Both the position numbers and the translations under genes were made by a program. The notes beneath the pieces were generated by a model. That model had not been told where the DNA came from. It saw only the letters and a program-made list of their open reading frames with translations, and made no database searches. This document shows positions 9,229-21,979 of a stretch of 64,000 nucleotides of DNA, piece after piece; the first letter of the stretch is position 1; every line of letters begins with the position of its first letter. Where the stretch lies: NCBI GenBank assembly GCA_036874045.1, contig CM072336.1:12953001-13017000 (forward strand), read 5' to 3'. The stretch is from Cymodocea nodosa (Eukaryota > Streptophyta > Magnoliopsida > Alismatales > Cymodoceaceae).

Positions 9229-10368
9229 ATGGAATTGATGCAATTACCATTGGATGCACTAAAGGAAGTACTAAGTAACTTGTTAGCTAAAGATTTTTGC
9301 AGGCTGTGTTGTGTATCAAAGGAAATTAAAGACTGTATTGAAGAAAAATATTTTTAGGGACTACAAGCTGCAAAAATGACTAAGATTAGAGATGGATTCA
9401 TTTGGAGGTCATTTAATCGTAGTTCCAATACCCATGAATATCTGGCTATGGAAGAAACTACTGGAATTCCACCCAATACATTAGAAGGAATAAATCATAT
9501 TATGGGGATAGATGAAGGGTTAATCATATACAGTACGAGACCAAGGTATGCAAGTTTATTATTACCTGATATTTTGATAAGAAATCCTATAATAAGAGAA
9601 GAATGGAATATAGGAAGACCTAATAGATTTGAAGTACCAACTGTGAATTGTGGATCGGCTTTAATTTTTTCTGATAAAAATTCTACAATTCCTGAAAAAT
9701 TATATTATTAGAGACCTACAGGAAATTGGGGTGAAGATTTACGCTTAAGTGTGTATAACTTTCTAAATAGATCTTGGAATGAAAATATTATGATATATCT
9801 AGAACAGAAATCATTAGTTAACCAAACACATGTCATACTTGATGGATATATATATCTAGTCACAGATATATCAATAGCATTTGGATTTGATTTACACATA
9901 GTGAGCATAGACAGTTATAATGAATATATAGAAATTTTACCTATATCGAGAGAAATAGCTAAACCACCATTTGAAGAATTTAATAAAATTCAAATAGGAA
10001 TGTGGTATAATGAAAAAGATGATCCTACTTTATGTCTAATAAGATGGTGGGATGAACTGATGACATTTCAAATATGGATTGTGGAAGACATAAATGAATG
10101 GAAGTGGGAAGAGGAATATATTGAAATAGATGTAGAAATAGAAACTGCTACATTACCCTGGAATCGAAAAGGATCCCTTTTTGCATTTTATATCATTAAT
10201 GGTAATACACTTGTATTTGGAATTTATAATATATTTCATGCCTACAAATTAACAAGGAACAAGAACTGCATTAAAACAGAATTAATAGCAAGAAGAACTA
10301 TGCCTAAAAAGTTTGCTTGGACGGATACATTTATTCCATTTGTTCCTACTTTTCAATCATGTTCTTAA
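9229..10368 (+). pseudogene. F-box protein with F-box-associated-like domain, copy A
   Basis: About 379 codons, the usual size of plant F-box/FBA proteins. Residues 1-40 (MELMQLPLDALKEVLSNLL... LCCVSKEIKDCI) fit the F-box, which binds SKP1 in SCF ubiquitin ligases. The rest shows FBA-like segments: DEGLIIY, ILIRNPI, KLYY.RPTGNWG, NFLNRSW, HVILDGYIYLV, LCLIRWWDEL, GNTLVFGIYN, FIPFVPTFQSC. It lies in sense orientation between the capsid gene and the 3' UTR, as in copies C and E. Probably a captured host gene. Broken. Confidence 0.75.
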
Positions 10369-12118
10369 GGTGTGATTTTGTGTGTTTAATGTTGTGTGTA
10401 TTCTACATTTATTTTTAGAAAAAAAAAAAAGAATTTTGAAGTTTTCATGTTTATTTTATAAAAAAACAAAAAACAAAACAAAATATCAATCCAGTTTGTT
10501 GGTATCTATTTTGGGAAACCAACTGGCTTGCTTGTGAGCCACCAAAGGCATAGGAGCCTGGGTTCCACACAAGACATTGAATTATCAATATCTATTAAAT
10601 GTTATTTTGTTATATATTCTACATTTATCTATGAATGAAAAGTTTTTCAGAATCAAAAATCGGAATATGCAAAAGGAGATACAAATGTAACAAGGTATGT
10701 AACTAATTACTCATCCTGAATTTAAATTAAACAAAACTTTATTCATGCTTGCTACAATTACTGTACTTATAGTCAAATCTTTTACATTAAGGACAATGCA
10801 AAATGTAGGTACGAGGGGGGAGGTAATTAAAGTAACAACCATGTAAGTTTGTTAATTAAAGGAATTAAAATGGTACTGCAAAGTTTTGAACTTGCTGTAA
10901 CTATCCAATAATTGAGACTGTAAATTTTTATAAACTACTTGAATGTTATATTTAAAAGGCTATATAAGATGCTATTGAATTTACTATTTATGCAAATCTA
11001 GATATAGTATCTTATGTTTTTTTTTCTGAATTTCATGAGTTTAACAATTTCACAATTTTAAAATGAAATCAGAATGCTTAATGAAAAATCAGTAAATTAT
11101 CTGAAGTCCTGAAAGAGCTGAGATGTGAATTCTAGATTAAATGAAACACATATGATTAGAGATACATTTAATTTGACTGATTGAATTTGTAGAATGATTT
11201 ATGTGTAGATCTTATTAAACTACAAAAAAAGTATGAGCTTATTGTTATGGATTCATATTTTCTGTAACTAATAGAAGCAGGATTATATGAGATTAGTGTT
11301 TTACTACATCTGTATTAATGAAATACGTACATATATAGTATGCGATTAATGTTTTGTTTTGTGTTTGTAGTTTGATTGAAAAGAAAAAAAAAGAAAAGAA
11401 AAATTTTGAGAGTTTATTGACTTGTTTGATCACGAGCCTTTTGTACTTGAGCAGATAGGTATGTAAGGATTGTTGACTTGAACAAAGACTCTTGAAATCT
11501 GGCAACCTAGGATCCTGATCAGATCTGGGATTGTTGACTAAAAGCTCATTACATGGGTACATTAGAAAGCTCTTGTATGATTCAAGCTTGTCAAATTAAC
11601 TTTTAAAGTACGAAAAAAAAAAAAAGAGAAAAAAGAAAACATATACTGTTCTGAAAAGATACAAGTGTTTTGTGAAATACTGATATCTTATGAATCAAGT
11701 ATATTTTTTGTTATCTAGAATTGCTGAAATATGAATCTGAAATTGACTTTTGAAGTTGTTTAATGGAGATACAATTCTTTATTCTACTTGTGTTAATCAG
11801 ATTGAATTGGATTGTACTTTGATTCGTATGTTGTTGAAACTTCTTCTAGAAATCTTATTGGAAAATTCAAGATAATAGATGATGAAAAGAAGAACAAACG
11901 ATAATGTAATTAACACTTATGTGATGATGATATACTTTGTATGTAATTTGCGTATAATGTAAGTATATTTGCAGGTTGATTACTGAAACCTACAGAATAT
12001 ATTTTATGTTAAATAGAAGAAAAACAAAGGGGAATAATTAATTCTAGCACTTTTTGAAAGACCAATTAATTAGATCTTAGTTTGCTAAGGGACTAACAAA
12101 ATTTAGGTATGGGGGAAG
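10369..12118 (+). other. 3' untranslated region of copy A, with internal and terminal polypurine tracts
   Basis: No gene. Contains the conserved block 10496-10578, an internal polypurine-like G-run in GGTACGAGGGGGGAGG near 10807-10822, and a conserved stretch at about 11400-11600. The true polypurine tract (TATGGGGGAAG, about 12105-12118) abuts the LTR. The internal G-run shares its AAATGTAGGTA context with the terminal tract (AAATTTAGGTATGGGGG), so the two look duplicated. Confidence 0.7.
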
Positions 12119-14328
12119 TGTTTAGAATGAAAAAGTGCATATTATTAACAGTTAAATGATGGTTAATTGCATAATATTTAGCTTATCATATGAGAATTAA
12201 GCCATTATGTTATAATTGCACTGTTATATGCTTTAATTGAAAAATCTGCTTAATTTGGGGGAATTATTGTTAATTTAGTACATTTCTGAACTGTCGGTAA
12301 GTTGTAGGCTGTGAAATTCTTAAGTATCCTAATTTTCTGATATTTCAGACAGTTATGTTTAACATACCGAACATATTCGGACAGTTATGTTTTGAGAGAA
12401 TAGTTTATTATTTCCTGAAGTACACGTGTTGAAACCATAATACATGACTTAAGTGAACTTTCGGTGAGTTATCTATAACTATCCCAAATTGCAGTTGGGC
12501 ATTAGATAGTTAGCCATGTAACTTTCCGAAATCTCTTTTTATTTATAAAATAGTTGAGAACACGTGTCATGTTCTGGGAATTGACTTAAGTGGATTTTCG
12601 GTGAGTTATTTGTAACTATCTGAAATGCATCTAAGCATCGGATAGTTAGCTCCGTAACTCTTCGAAATGTTATTTTATGATTAAACTACTGCTGACACGT
12701 GTCGAGATTTGGTAGATTTACTTAAGTTATATATCGGTGAGTTATCTATAACTATCCGAATTGCATCTGAGCATCGGATAGTTAAGTTTATAAGTATCTG
12801 AAATGCACCTGTGCATCGGATCGTTCGATTTATGCACGTGTTGAATTTAAATGCTTTAGTATATCACGTGAGATGTACATGTTTAACTCGTTAAGTTAGC
12901 ATAACTGTACGCGTTGAGTTACATGAATACACACTAAGGTAACGTGTTATGTTAGCCGCTTATTTCTTTACTGCACGTGTTTTATAGTTAAATCTATTTT
13001 CTAATATGCCACTATAGTGGTTGTAGGAACTGATAGTTGGAAGAGAAAAACCACGTTTGCACGTATTGCGCAGGGAAAGAAATCATTGCTGTTGATACGA
13101 ATGAAGGAAATCCAACCGACCATTCCAGTAGAAGTAGTTAGTACTGAAGAAATATAAAAGAAAAGAAGAAAAAAAGAAGAGGTGTGATCGATGGGCGGAC
13201 AGTGTGTGCAAAGGAGGATGAGCGTCACAATTCTCTGAAGTTCCACACCAACAATCATCATCACCATCACCATCATCACCACCATAATCACTAACCATCA
13301 GAGGTCTGTGAGGATACTTGCCTGATGTTGGGTCGATTCCGAGCCAAACACAATACCGGATAACCATTATGAGGAGTGATCGCGTCGCGGGAAGGGAAGC
13401 CATTTTCACCAAGCGCCGACTCATATTTTAGGAGATCGTAAAGGTTTTAGCCTTGGCTTCGGGTTGATGCCTGTATGCTGAAGAGAGGATCATCTTGCAA
13501 TTCTAGACTTGCGATTCTATAGGGAGAGGAGACATAATTGTAAGTGGTTTAATTTTCAATGGTGTAATTGCATTGCAAGTAGTGTTAGAAGTATTTACTG
13601 TCAAGTGAGATTACTTTACATTTCACCTTTTGCCCATTCCCATGTTCATATTAAAACAAAAAACACAAAAAACAATTTATTTATGTTTTTATGTTGTATT
13701 TGAGTGTTGTATTGTTTGTGTTGTATCGTGATTAATGTATATTTGTTAGTGTGTGATTGTTTTATATTTATTTTAGTTTTACAATTTACTGAAATCGATT
13801 CGTACAAAAGACTTAAAGATTTTAATGGTTACTGTTTAAATTATCTCAATGTTAGTATTGCTTAATGATAAATCCAATGTTAACTAACATTAAAGAGCTT
13901 AATTGATGTTATTTACAATCTATGGAATCGCCCAATGGTTGGCCGAATTCCTTTGTAAATGGTAATATTAAAAAGAAAAGATAGGCTTGTGGAGTTAACT
14001 TAAGTCCACGAGGTTAGTTCGTTGAGTTAACTGTAATTCAACAAAGAGCTTATTGAATATATAAATTTGATTATTAACAAACGAATAGTTCTCAAATTCT
14101 TCAGCAATTCCCTGTGGGATCGACATGTACTTGCACACTGATACAATAGACACTGTGCACTTGCAGTTAAAGTACAAATTGGAATTAATATCTAAATTGT
14201 ATTAAAGGTTGTTTGTTTACTTCTAAAAGAAAGAATAGGCATAAAGATAAAGTAACTAAGTAAAAATAGAAATAACAAATCCAAGTTTTTCTAGTGTAGT
14301 GCTGGGAAAACGCAAACAAGTTTTATGG
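12119..14328 (+). repeat. Athila LTR (long subfamily; 3' LTR of copy A and/or 5' LTR of copy C)
   Basis: Starts TGTTTAGAATG after the polypurine tract and ends GCAAACA, followed by a primer site at 14336. An LTR flanked on the left by a polypurine tract and on the right by a primer site is expected where two elements share an LTR, through recombination or tandem joining. TATA box at 13153-13160. It has the dyad repeats and the antisense frame of the long subfamily. Confidence 0.85.
13083..13424 (-). other. Antisense open frame in LTR (113 codons)
   Basis: Same frame as 3678-4004: KMASLPATRSLLI, YPHRPLMVSDYGGDDGDG and CWCGTSENCDAHPP. It is preserved over its full length here and at 28277-28618. 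Status unknown. Confidence 0.35.
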
Positions 14329-14796
14329 CATCGTTGCCAATGAATTGACTTGAATTGAATTGAATTGAATTGAATTGAATAGAATTGAATTAATATAAGC
14401 AACTGTTAGAGCTATTTTGTTTTAATAGCTAGAGTTGTGTGTTTTCTTCTGTAATTGAGAATATGGCATATGCTTATGCTAAAAGATTTTTGAAACTTGT
14501 AATTAGCATATGTGAATTCTGCAATTCTGAAGGACACGACATTTCTGACTATTTGGAACTGAGACGTTTACAGATGGTTAGATCCCATGAACAACAAATG
14601 AATTATCCTCTATATAACAGATCCGAGTATGAGAATCCTATAGTTTACCCAACTAGTGGTTAGTATAGAATGTGTAATATGATGAGAGACACTGAAGTTT
14701 GGGATAGGTGTGACAGACTGGAGCATAGTATAGAGCAAAACCTGGACAAATTGGAATACTTTATGTGTCAGCAATAAGAAGTCAACCTTTCTAGTT
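14329..14796 (+). pseudogene. Athila 5' leader: primer site and zinc-knuckle ORF (likely copy C)
   Basis: The primer site TGGCATCGTTGCCAATGA is at 14336-14353, followed by GAATT repeats. An ATG at 14463 opens MAYAYAKRFLKLVISICEFC; the residues CEFCNSEGH belong to a CX2CX4HX4-type knuckle, and EHSIEQNLDKLEYFM follows. It ends where a minus-strand LTR begins at about 14797. The element's protease and RT probably resume at 24356. Broken. Confidence 0.65.
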
Positions 14797-16435
14797 TAAT
14801 ATTGCTATTTACAAAGGAATTCGGCCAACCATTGGGCGGTTCCACAGATTGTAAATAACATCAATTAAGCTCTTTAATGTTAGTGAACATTAGATTTATC
14901 ATTAAGCCATACTAACATTCAGATATTTCAAATAGTAACCATTAAAATCTTTAAGTATTTTGAACGAATCAATTTCAGTAAACTGTAAAACTATTATCTA
15001 TTTTTTAAATCAAACAAACATAAAACATTCATAATACTAACAATGATAACTTTAATCACGATACAAAACAAACAATACAACACTTAAATACGAAATACAA
15101 ACACAGATAAGTTGTTGTTTTTGGTATTTTTGTTTTGAGATGTTCATGAAAATGGGCGAAAGGTGAAATGTAAAAATTCTCTATCGACAGTAAATACTTC
15201 CGTCACTACATGTGACGTGATTACACCATTGAAAACTTAATCACTTACAATTCTGCCTTCTCTTCCTATAGAATCGTGAGTCCAAAATTGCAAAATGATC
15301 TCCTCTTCAGCATACTGGCATCAACTCGAAACCAAGGCTAGAAGCTTTACGATCTCTTGAGATATGAGTTGGTGCTTGGTGAAAATGGCTTCCCTTCCTG
15401 CGACGCGATCACTCCTCACAATGGTTGTCAGGCACCGTGTTGGGCTCAGAATCAACCTGACATCTGGAAAGTATCCTTACAGACTTCCGGTGGTTGGTGA
15501 TTATGGTGATAGTGGTGATGGTTGGTGTGGAACTTCCGATGTTGCCTACAGATAGCTCGATTTGTCCTCCTCCACACACACACTAACCACACCCTTTGTT
15601 TTTTCTCATTTTCTTTTATATTTCTTAGTAGTAACTGCTTCTGCTTCTATGATCGGTTGGATTTCCTTCATTCATATCAATGATAGTGATTTCTTCTCCC
15701 TTCCACGATTGAATTCCTACGTGATACGTGCAATCGTGGTTTTCCTTCGAATGTCCTATTTCTGTAACCGCTATAGTGGCATATTAGAAAATAAATGGTT
15801 CGTGGAGTTACAGATAACTCAACAGACTTACTTCATTGATTTAACTATAAAACATGTGCAATAAAGAAATAAGCTGCTAACATAACGCGTTACCTTAGTG
15901 TGTATTCACGTAACTTAACGCATATAGTTATGCTAACTTAACGAGTTAAACATGTGCATCTCACAAGATATACTAAAGCATTTATATTCAACACGTGCAT
16001 AATTCTAACTTAATGATTACAAATATTTCAGATACTTAAAAACCTAATTATCCGATGCCCAGATGCATTTCGGATAGTTAATAGATAACTTACCGAAAAT
16101 CCACTTAAGTCATGCATTGTAGTTTCAACACGTGTAATCCAGGAAATAATAAAATATTCTTTAAGCATTTAAAACATAACTGTCTGGTACATTAAACATA
16201 ACTTTCTGAAATAACAGAAAATTCAGATACTTAAGAATTTCACAGCCTGTAATTTACCGACAGTTCAGAAATATACTAAATTAACATTAATTCTCTGAAA
16301 TTATGCAGATCCTTTCATTAAAGCATATAACAGTGCAATTATAACATAATGACTTAATTCTCATATGATAAGCTAAATATTATGCAATTAACCATCATTT
16401 AACCGTTAATATTATGCACTTTTTCATTCTAAACA
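14797..16435 (-). repeat. Athila LTR, partial, minus strand
   Basis: The reverse complement begins TGTTTAGAATG (at 16435) and follows the long LTR through most of its length. It includes the counterpart of the antisense frame (15364-15555 on plus, MASLPATRSLLTMVV). No element interior is attached on either side: left is the leader of copy C and right is copia internal sequence. It reads as a truncated LTR inserted in, or recombined with, the copia 5' end. Confidence 0.8.
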
Positions 16436-16593
16436 ATATCAACTTAATTAATATCAGAGCATGTTTTACCTTCCTTGTTTTTAAAGAAAAATTAATATTT
16501 GAGCATAAGTTTAACTTTGTTGATTTTAGGCTCAAGTTGTTTTTGAAAGTTTTAAATTGTTTAAAACCTTATAGGTTGAAAATCTAAGGTAAG

Positions 16594-18834
16594 ATGGCTA
16601 CTGGAAATGATAATTTTTCTTTGTATGAAGGCTAGAATCTTAACCATCCTCCTTTATTTGATGGAATACATTTTCAATATTAGAAATATAGGATGACAAT
16701 CTTTCTTCAAAGTATAGAGCATAGGTTATGGTTCATGATTTCTAAACCATATAATCTACTAACTACTCCTTATAATACTTGGATAGTTATTGAAAAAGAA
16801 AATGAAACTCTAAATGCAAAAGGCTTAAATATCTTATTTTGTGCATTGAGTTATGAAAAGTTCAGTAAAGTGTCGGCATATAAATCTGCTTATGAAGTGT
16901 GGCATGCATTAGAAGTTTCATATGAAGATACTTCTCAAGTTAAAGTGACTAAGATTAATATGTTAATTCATAAGTATGAACTCTTTAAGATGCATGAAGA
17001 GGAAAATATTTTTGAGATGTTTTCTAGATTCCTAGATATCATAAATTCTTTAAAATGCTTAGGAAAGAATTTTGAACAGAAAGATTTGGTGAGAAAAATT
17101 CTCAGATCCCTAAGTTCTAAATGGTTTTAGAAAGTGACATTAATTGAGGAATCACATGACTTAAATGTTTATACTATAAATGAACTTACAAGAAATTTAA
17201 TTGCTTATGAAGTTCAATTAAATGATTCACTAAGTCACAACAAATTAAAAATGAAGAAAGAAATAGCCTTCGAAATTATTTCAGATTTTGAAATATTAGT
17301 TGATTCTGACAAGGATTTGATTTTGCTGACTAGGAAATTCAAGAAAGCATGGAAAGCTAGGAGATAGCAAAGGAACAAAAATGACAAACCCTTAATGTCA
17401 AAGTCTCTAAATGAAAAGAATTCTTCATCTAGAAAGTATGCATGTTACAATTGCAAGAAACCTAGACATCTTTCTCCAGATTGTCCTATAAGGAAAAATG
17501 AAAAACAAAGTAGGACAAATCAGAAGAAGGCTAAAAAAACTTAGAAAAAGTTTTACAAGAAAAAGGCTTTGAAAGTCACTTGGGATGACATGTCAAAAGA
17601 GTCTAAATTTGAGAAATCATCATCAAAATCTTCACATTCAGAAGAAGAACAAGAGTTAGAAGATGTTGCTCATGTGTGCTTCATGGTAAATGAGTCTAAG
17701 GTAATATCTGATCCTAAAAGTCATACAGATTTTAACTTTGATGAATTATTATGTGCTTATCATGCATTGTTACATAAACTTAAAGCTTGTAAATTGGAAA
17801 ATAAGAATATTAGAAATTCTTTGTCCATTATGGAAGAAGAAAAGTGTTTCCTGTCTACAACTTTAGAAAATTTTAAATGTGATAATGAAAATTATGCTAT
17901 AGATTTGCATAAATTTAGATTTAATGAATATGTCTTGCATGAACAAATACAGAATATAAATGCTAAAAAATTAAAGATAGAATCTAAAAATGAAAAATTA
18001 AGCATCAACATAAATGATCGTGAGTGAGAGATTGATAAACTAAAAATGAGAGAGCTAGAGTTAAATTCCACCATTGAGAAATGGAATTTATGTCAAACTA
18101 AGTTAGACAAACTAACTAGTACTCTTGTAGTGTCTTATAAATTTGGCTTAGGATTTGATTATCCTAAATACCTTGAATCTCAAGTCAACAAAAGATTTAT
18201 TAGTTGCAGTACAAGTAAATCTAAGACTAAAATTCCTTTTATTATGAAACAAGGTAATAAATGTGTAGAAGTAGGTACTTCAAGGGATGAATCATGTAGT
18301 AATAATATAAATCAAAGTGATTTATCTAAATGTACTTCTAACATGACTATCAATATTTCTAAAAATTTTGTTTCTTATTCCAAAAATTCAGTTACTAATG
18401 TTTCTAAAATTTAAGACAATTATAGTAAACTAGAAATTCAGAAACCTGAGCATGAAATTCAAAATACTAGTATTAGACCCATTATTGTTTCTACATATTC
18501 TTTATTTGAAAATTCTTGTGTAGAAAAAGATTTTGTATGTAGTGAAAAATTGAATACAAGTACAAAATCTTAGTACGATCTTATTGAAATGTATGAGAAT
18601 GACCAAAATAAATTAACATCTAGTAAAAATCAGTTTGGTCTTGGTTATACTACATTTGAAAATAAAAAGAATATTAATAAGAGCAATAATTCTATATGTG
18701 AGTATGAAGCTAATGATAAATCAATAGTACTTACAACTAATAAGAATATAAATGATAATGTTAGACTATTCTTAAACAAAAAGAAGAAATATGTTTTTAA
18801 TGAACTTGGTCCTCAAAGACATTAGGTACTAAGA
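16594..18834 (+). pseudogene. copia 2 Gag with zinc knuckle and long coiled coil
   Basis: The capsid part has the copia Gag signatures YKSAYEVWHALEVSYE, TSQVKVTKINMLIHKYELF and FSRFLDIINSLK. The CCHC knuckle CYNCKKPRHLSPDC is at 17444-17485, then an acidic serine-rich segment, then a long region rich in Leu/Lys/Glu/Asn (17730-18110) predicted by eye to be coiled coil. A long Gag with a coiled coil after the knuckle is characteristic of Sireviruses. Homologue at 47334-48965. Broken. Confidence 0.8.
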
Positions 18835-18867
18835 AACAGTTCTTCTTAATTTGTTTTGTAGGAGAAA

Positions 18868-19548
18868 ACAACATTAAAATGGATTTTGGATAATGGAGCA
18901 TCAAGTCACATGATCGGACAGAAAGGCCTATTGAAAATTTTTACAAATACTAAGAAAGGAAGTGTAATATTTGGAAACAAAAATAAGGATAAAATTATAG
19001 GTATGGGCAATGTTCAAATAACTCCTACTTATGTTATTTTGAATGTACTGTATGTAGAAAACCTAGGATTTAATTTGCTAAGTGTTATAAAACTAATTGA
19101 TAATGGATACTATATACTGTTTGAAGATAATATATGCAAAATTATTGATAAAATTATAGATGAACTTAAGTTTATTACTAAAAGAAAAGGTTTTATATGT
19201 ATTTTATCTTTACCTTCTAGTGTAGTTGATTTAAATTCATGTTTGCTAGTTGAAACTAATGATGCATATCTTTGGCATAGAAGTATTAGACATATAAATA
19301 TGAAACTATTGTATAAATTATCTAGTAAAAATTTAGTGAGAGGTTTACCAAAGATTAAATACTTAAAGGATTTCATGTGTGATGCATGTGAGTTAGGTAA
19401 ACTTCATAAAAACTCTTTTAAATCCAAAAGTGATATATCAAGTAAGAGAGTCTTAGACCTTGTACATATTGATCTATTTGGACTAACAAGAATCATGAGT
19501 TTTGGTGATAAACGGTATGTGTTTGTTTTTTTTAAAAAAATCATATAA
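18868..19548 (+). pseudogene. copia 2 protease, GAG-pre-integrase and integrase start
   Basis: Protease motif DNGASSHM (copia form of the aspartic protease DSGAS), then NLLSVIKL, then the HHCC-type zinc-binding region with LWHR, HINMKLLYKLS and CDACELGK, and the integrase opening VHIDLFG. Close relative at 49002-49841. Confidence 0.85.
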
Positions 19549-19714
19549 AGGTTAGACATCATTTTCTAAGAGATAATGTAATTAAAGGAAAAATTAAATT
19601 AGGATTTGTGTTTAGTAAAAATCAATTAGTTGATATATTTACAAAACCTCTAGATGAAAATACATTTTGCAATCTAAGATTAAATTTAGGTATTTGTAGG
19701 TTATGTGATGTGTA
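19549..19714 (+). pseudogene. copia 2 RNase H C-terminal end
   Basis: Reads HHFLRDNVIKGKIKLGFV, then QLVDIFTKPLDE, the standard last motif of copia RNase H, and ends CRLCDV. It lies directly after the integrase start, so the middle of pol is not represented. Confidence 0.8.
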
Positions 19715-20458
19715 AAATGCTTAAACTCCACAAAAGATAAATATTGTTGATGATGTTGTTTACCTCATAGATATTATATACTTATCATAAATAGTTAAGT
19801 AATATCTAAACTAGTGCATAAGATACTGTTTATTTATGATGAAATTATTATAGTATTTTATTGATTTTACCTTTTTTCTATGTTTAATGGTTTTTTAAAT
19901 TTTTAAGTGGAAATGTCAATGAAAAACTTTAAATACCTCTGAAATCCTAAAATTTTGATTAAGTGGTTTTTTAGATAAATGAAAGTGCATATGATCAAGA
20001 ATGAGTTTGACTTGATTGATTAAACTTGTAGAATAATTTATATGTAAATCATAATAAACTACTAGTCAAAAGTATGAACTTATTAAAATTGATTCATATT
20101 TTCAGTAAAATTATAGAAGTAAAAATTATATGAGATTTGTGCTTTATTACATCATGTTTGGGTGAATTTTGTTTGCTTTAATTATATGCTTATAATTTCT
20201 TTTAGAAGTAAACAAGTGATTTTCACAAATTAGATATTAAATCCAATTTACTTTTAACTGCAAGCGCACAATGTCTATTGTATAAATGTGCAAGTATAGG
20301 TTGATCCCATAGAGATTGAATTAACACTTTATACTATTTTGCTTTTTACAACCAAAGTTTTGTGTTAAATTACGCACTCCGTTGACTTACTACTAACTCA
20401 ACAGACTTAGTTCATTGAGTTACAGCTAACACAACAGTCTAACCTCGTAGACTTAAGT
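19715..20458. other. Scraps: copia tail, Athila 3'-UTR fragment (+), Athila LTR end (-)
   Basis: 19715-19969 is AT-rich with no assignable content, probably the copia 3' flank. 19970-20160 matches the Athila 3' UTR near 11140-11310 on the plus strand. About 20175-20458 matches the last part of an Athila LTR on the minus strand (reverse of TGCACTTGCAGTTAAAG and the tract before it). The pieces are short and diverged, the leftovers of older insertions. No genes. Confidence 0.55.
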
Positions 20459-21979
20459 TGTAGGATCGTATGGCTACACAAGAGGGGGGTGAATTGTGTT
20501 TTTCAACATTTTCATTATAATTGAAACTTCAAAACTCAAAAACAAGTCGAGACACTATTTTCGTAAAATCATTTTTATTCAAGGTTTCAATTACAATATA
20601 CAATTCAATTCTCCTCAGAAATTATAGATGCAATTATATATCGATACCATATTTCATCTATATAATTTCATAACTACAAATAGAGAAAACTAATGTGCAG
20701 AATTTAAAACATTTCTCCCTGTTTGAGATCTTTCTTCTTCTTCTTCTTGTTCTTCTTCAGTGACGAATATCTTGTCTTTCTCTACTTCACTGAATTTGCT
20801 TCCTTCTGATACTTCAAATCTTCAATGACATAAATTTAACCTTTTTTGCTTCATTGAATTTTCTTCTATCTGAGAGCTTTTCCCTAAAGTGGTGTTTTTG
20901 ATCCTTGAAAAGATTTTTCGTTTGGTGTGCAGGGATAATTGATCAACAAGAATTCTATGCCTTTTATACTGTATCTTCATTTCATGCATATCCTCCACGT
21001 TTAATCACTACCAGTTTTCCACTTCTTCACATCTTCTCTTTTTCCTTCATCGAAATACACACGTTCTGACCCACGTTTACATTTCGAATTTTCTTTAATC
21101 ATCAATCCTGGATCTCTAAAAAATTTCTTGCAAAATAAACTTTCTCGTCCAAAATTTTTCATCAAATGTAATAAGAAGTCATTGTTTTAATGTTAACTAA
21201 ACGAGTAAAACAAGTAGATATATAACTTAACGAGTTCCTCATGTGACAACTCACGTGACAAGTACTATAGCTAACTCAATGAACTATGTCCATGGTGTTA
21301 CGCTAACTCAACCAACCAACTCTGTTGTGTTACAGATAACTCAACAAACTAGTAATAAACAAATATTTTTATAATAAGAATTTTACCACGTGCAAAAATA
21401 ACAACTTAAGTTTATAACGCTAACCTAACGCGTTGCCTTAGTGTTCAATATAGCAACTCAACGCGTTTAGTTATGTTAACTTAACAAGTTAAACATGTGC
21501 AACTCACATGATATAATATAACATTCGTAACCTTTAATTTCACCATGCGTACAACACTAACTTAACGAGTTCGTCTCTTCTTTTACTTACTAACTTAATG
21601 AGTTCTCACGTGACCTATTTTAACCTTTAAGCCTCTAACTTAATGACTTCTCACGTGACTTCTATATAAATAACACTCTAACTTAACGAGTTGTCTAAAC
21701 GTATACTATTCATGATACAAAAAATATAACTTTAAAACATATCATGCTTTTCAATAAAAACACATGTTAACTTAACGTTTAGTTAAATGAGAAATTAATG
21801 CAACGAAACAACTAGTAATTTAACTTCATATAATTTCAGATCCAATACAGACAAGTATTTATATCAGTAAACTTTTTCTATATTAATTGATGTTCTTAAT
21901 TTCCTTTCACAAGCAATAGTAATTGAGCAAATATGATTACTTTCATTCAACACACATCATCAAAACAAAATACTCAACA
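20459..21979 (-). repeat. copia LTR (3' LTR, minus strand, about 1.52 kb)
   Basis: The reverse complement starts TGTTGAGTA and ends GATCCTACA, as in the LTR at 45378-47133. It includes the TATAAAAGG promoter box (reverse, near 20958), the TAACTTAACGAGTT-type motifs and the block of about 100 bp (about 21400-21480) also found in Athila copy E LTRs. It ends with the C-rich tract preceding CTCTTGTGTAGCC, a Sirevirus-like LTR end. Confidence 0.85.

Larger units (their letters stand above)
2658..14328 (+). mobile_element. Athila-type LTR retrotransposon, copy A (no RT seen)
   Basis: LTR 2658-4913, primer site 4921-4938, zinc-knuckle leader ORF, integrase C-terminal part, ORF X remnant, capsid gene, F-box gene, polypurine tract at about 12105-12118 and LTR 12119-14328. 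Protease, RT and RNase H are not seen. It sits inside the F-box gene of the minus-strand Athila; the 5 bases before it are GTACT. A second primer site follows the right-hand LTR, so that LTR may be shared with, or belong to, copy C. The two LTRs differ by several percent in the parts I compared by eye, so the insertion is a few million years old if they are a true pair. Broken, with many lesions in the coding regions. Confidence 0.85.
16436..19714 (+). mobile_element. Sirevirus-like Ty1/copia fragment (copia 2), no LTRs
   Basis: Internal sequence closely related to the copia element at 47134-49841 and 59218-60470. Parts present: leader, Gag with zinc knuckle and coiled coil, protease, GAG-pre-integrase and the start of integrase, then the last residues of RNase H. 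RT is not seen. It begins just inside the place where the primer site would be. Broken, with several lesions; a compact relic. Confidence 0.8.

Noticed and set aside
9229-10368. F-box genes as ordinary host genes that elements happened to land beside
   Set aside because: Five copies share identical neighbours (capsid gene, 3' UTR, polypurine tract, LTR) and strand, so the gene travels with the element.
10496-10578. Conserved 3'-UTR block as a tRNA gene or tRNA-derived SINE
   Set aside because: Parts recall A- and B-box words, but no cloverleaf can be drawn by eye and no poly-A tail or own target duplication is seen.
13509-13703. Plus-strand frame of 64 codons in the LTR
   Set aside because: Not kept in the sister LTRs; an incidental open stretch in the R/U5 region.
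16452-16460. TATCAGAGC near 16452 as a copia primer site
   Set aside because: Alignment with 47134-47230 places this stretch about 50 bases inside the element, where the related copy reads TATCATTGC. It is a chance match, not beside an LTR end.
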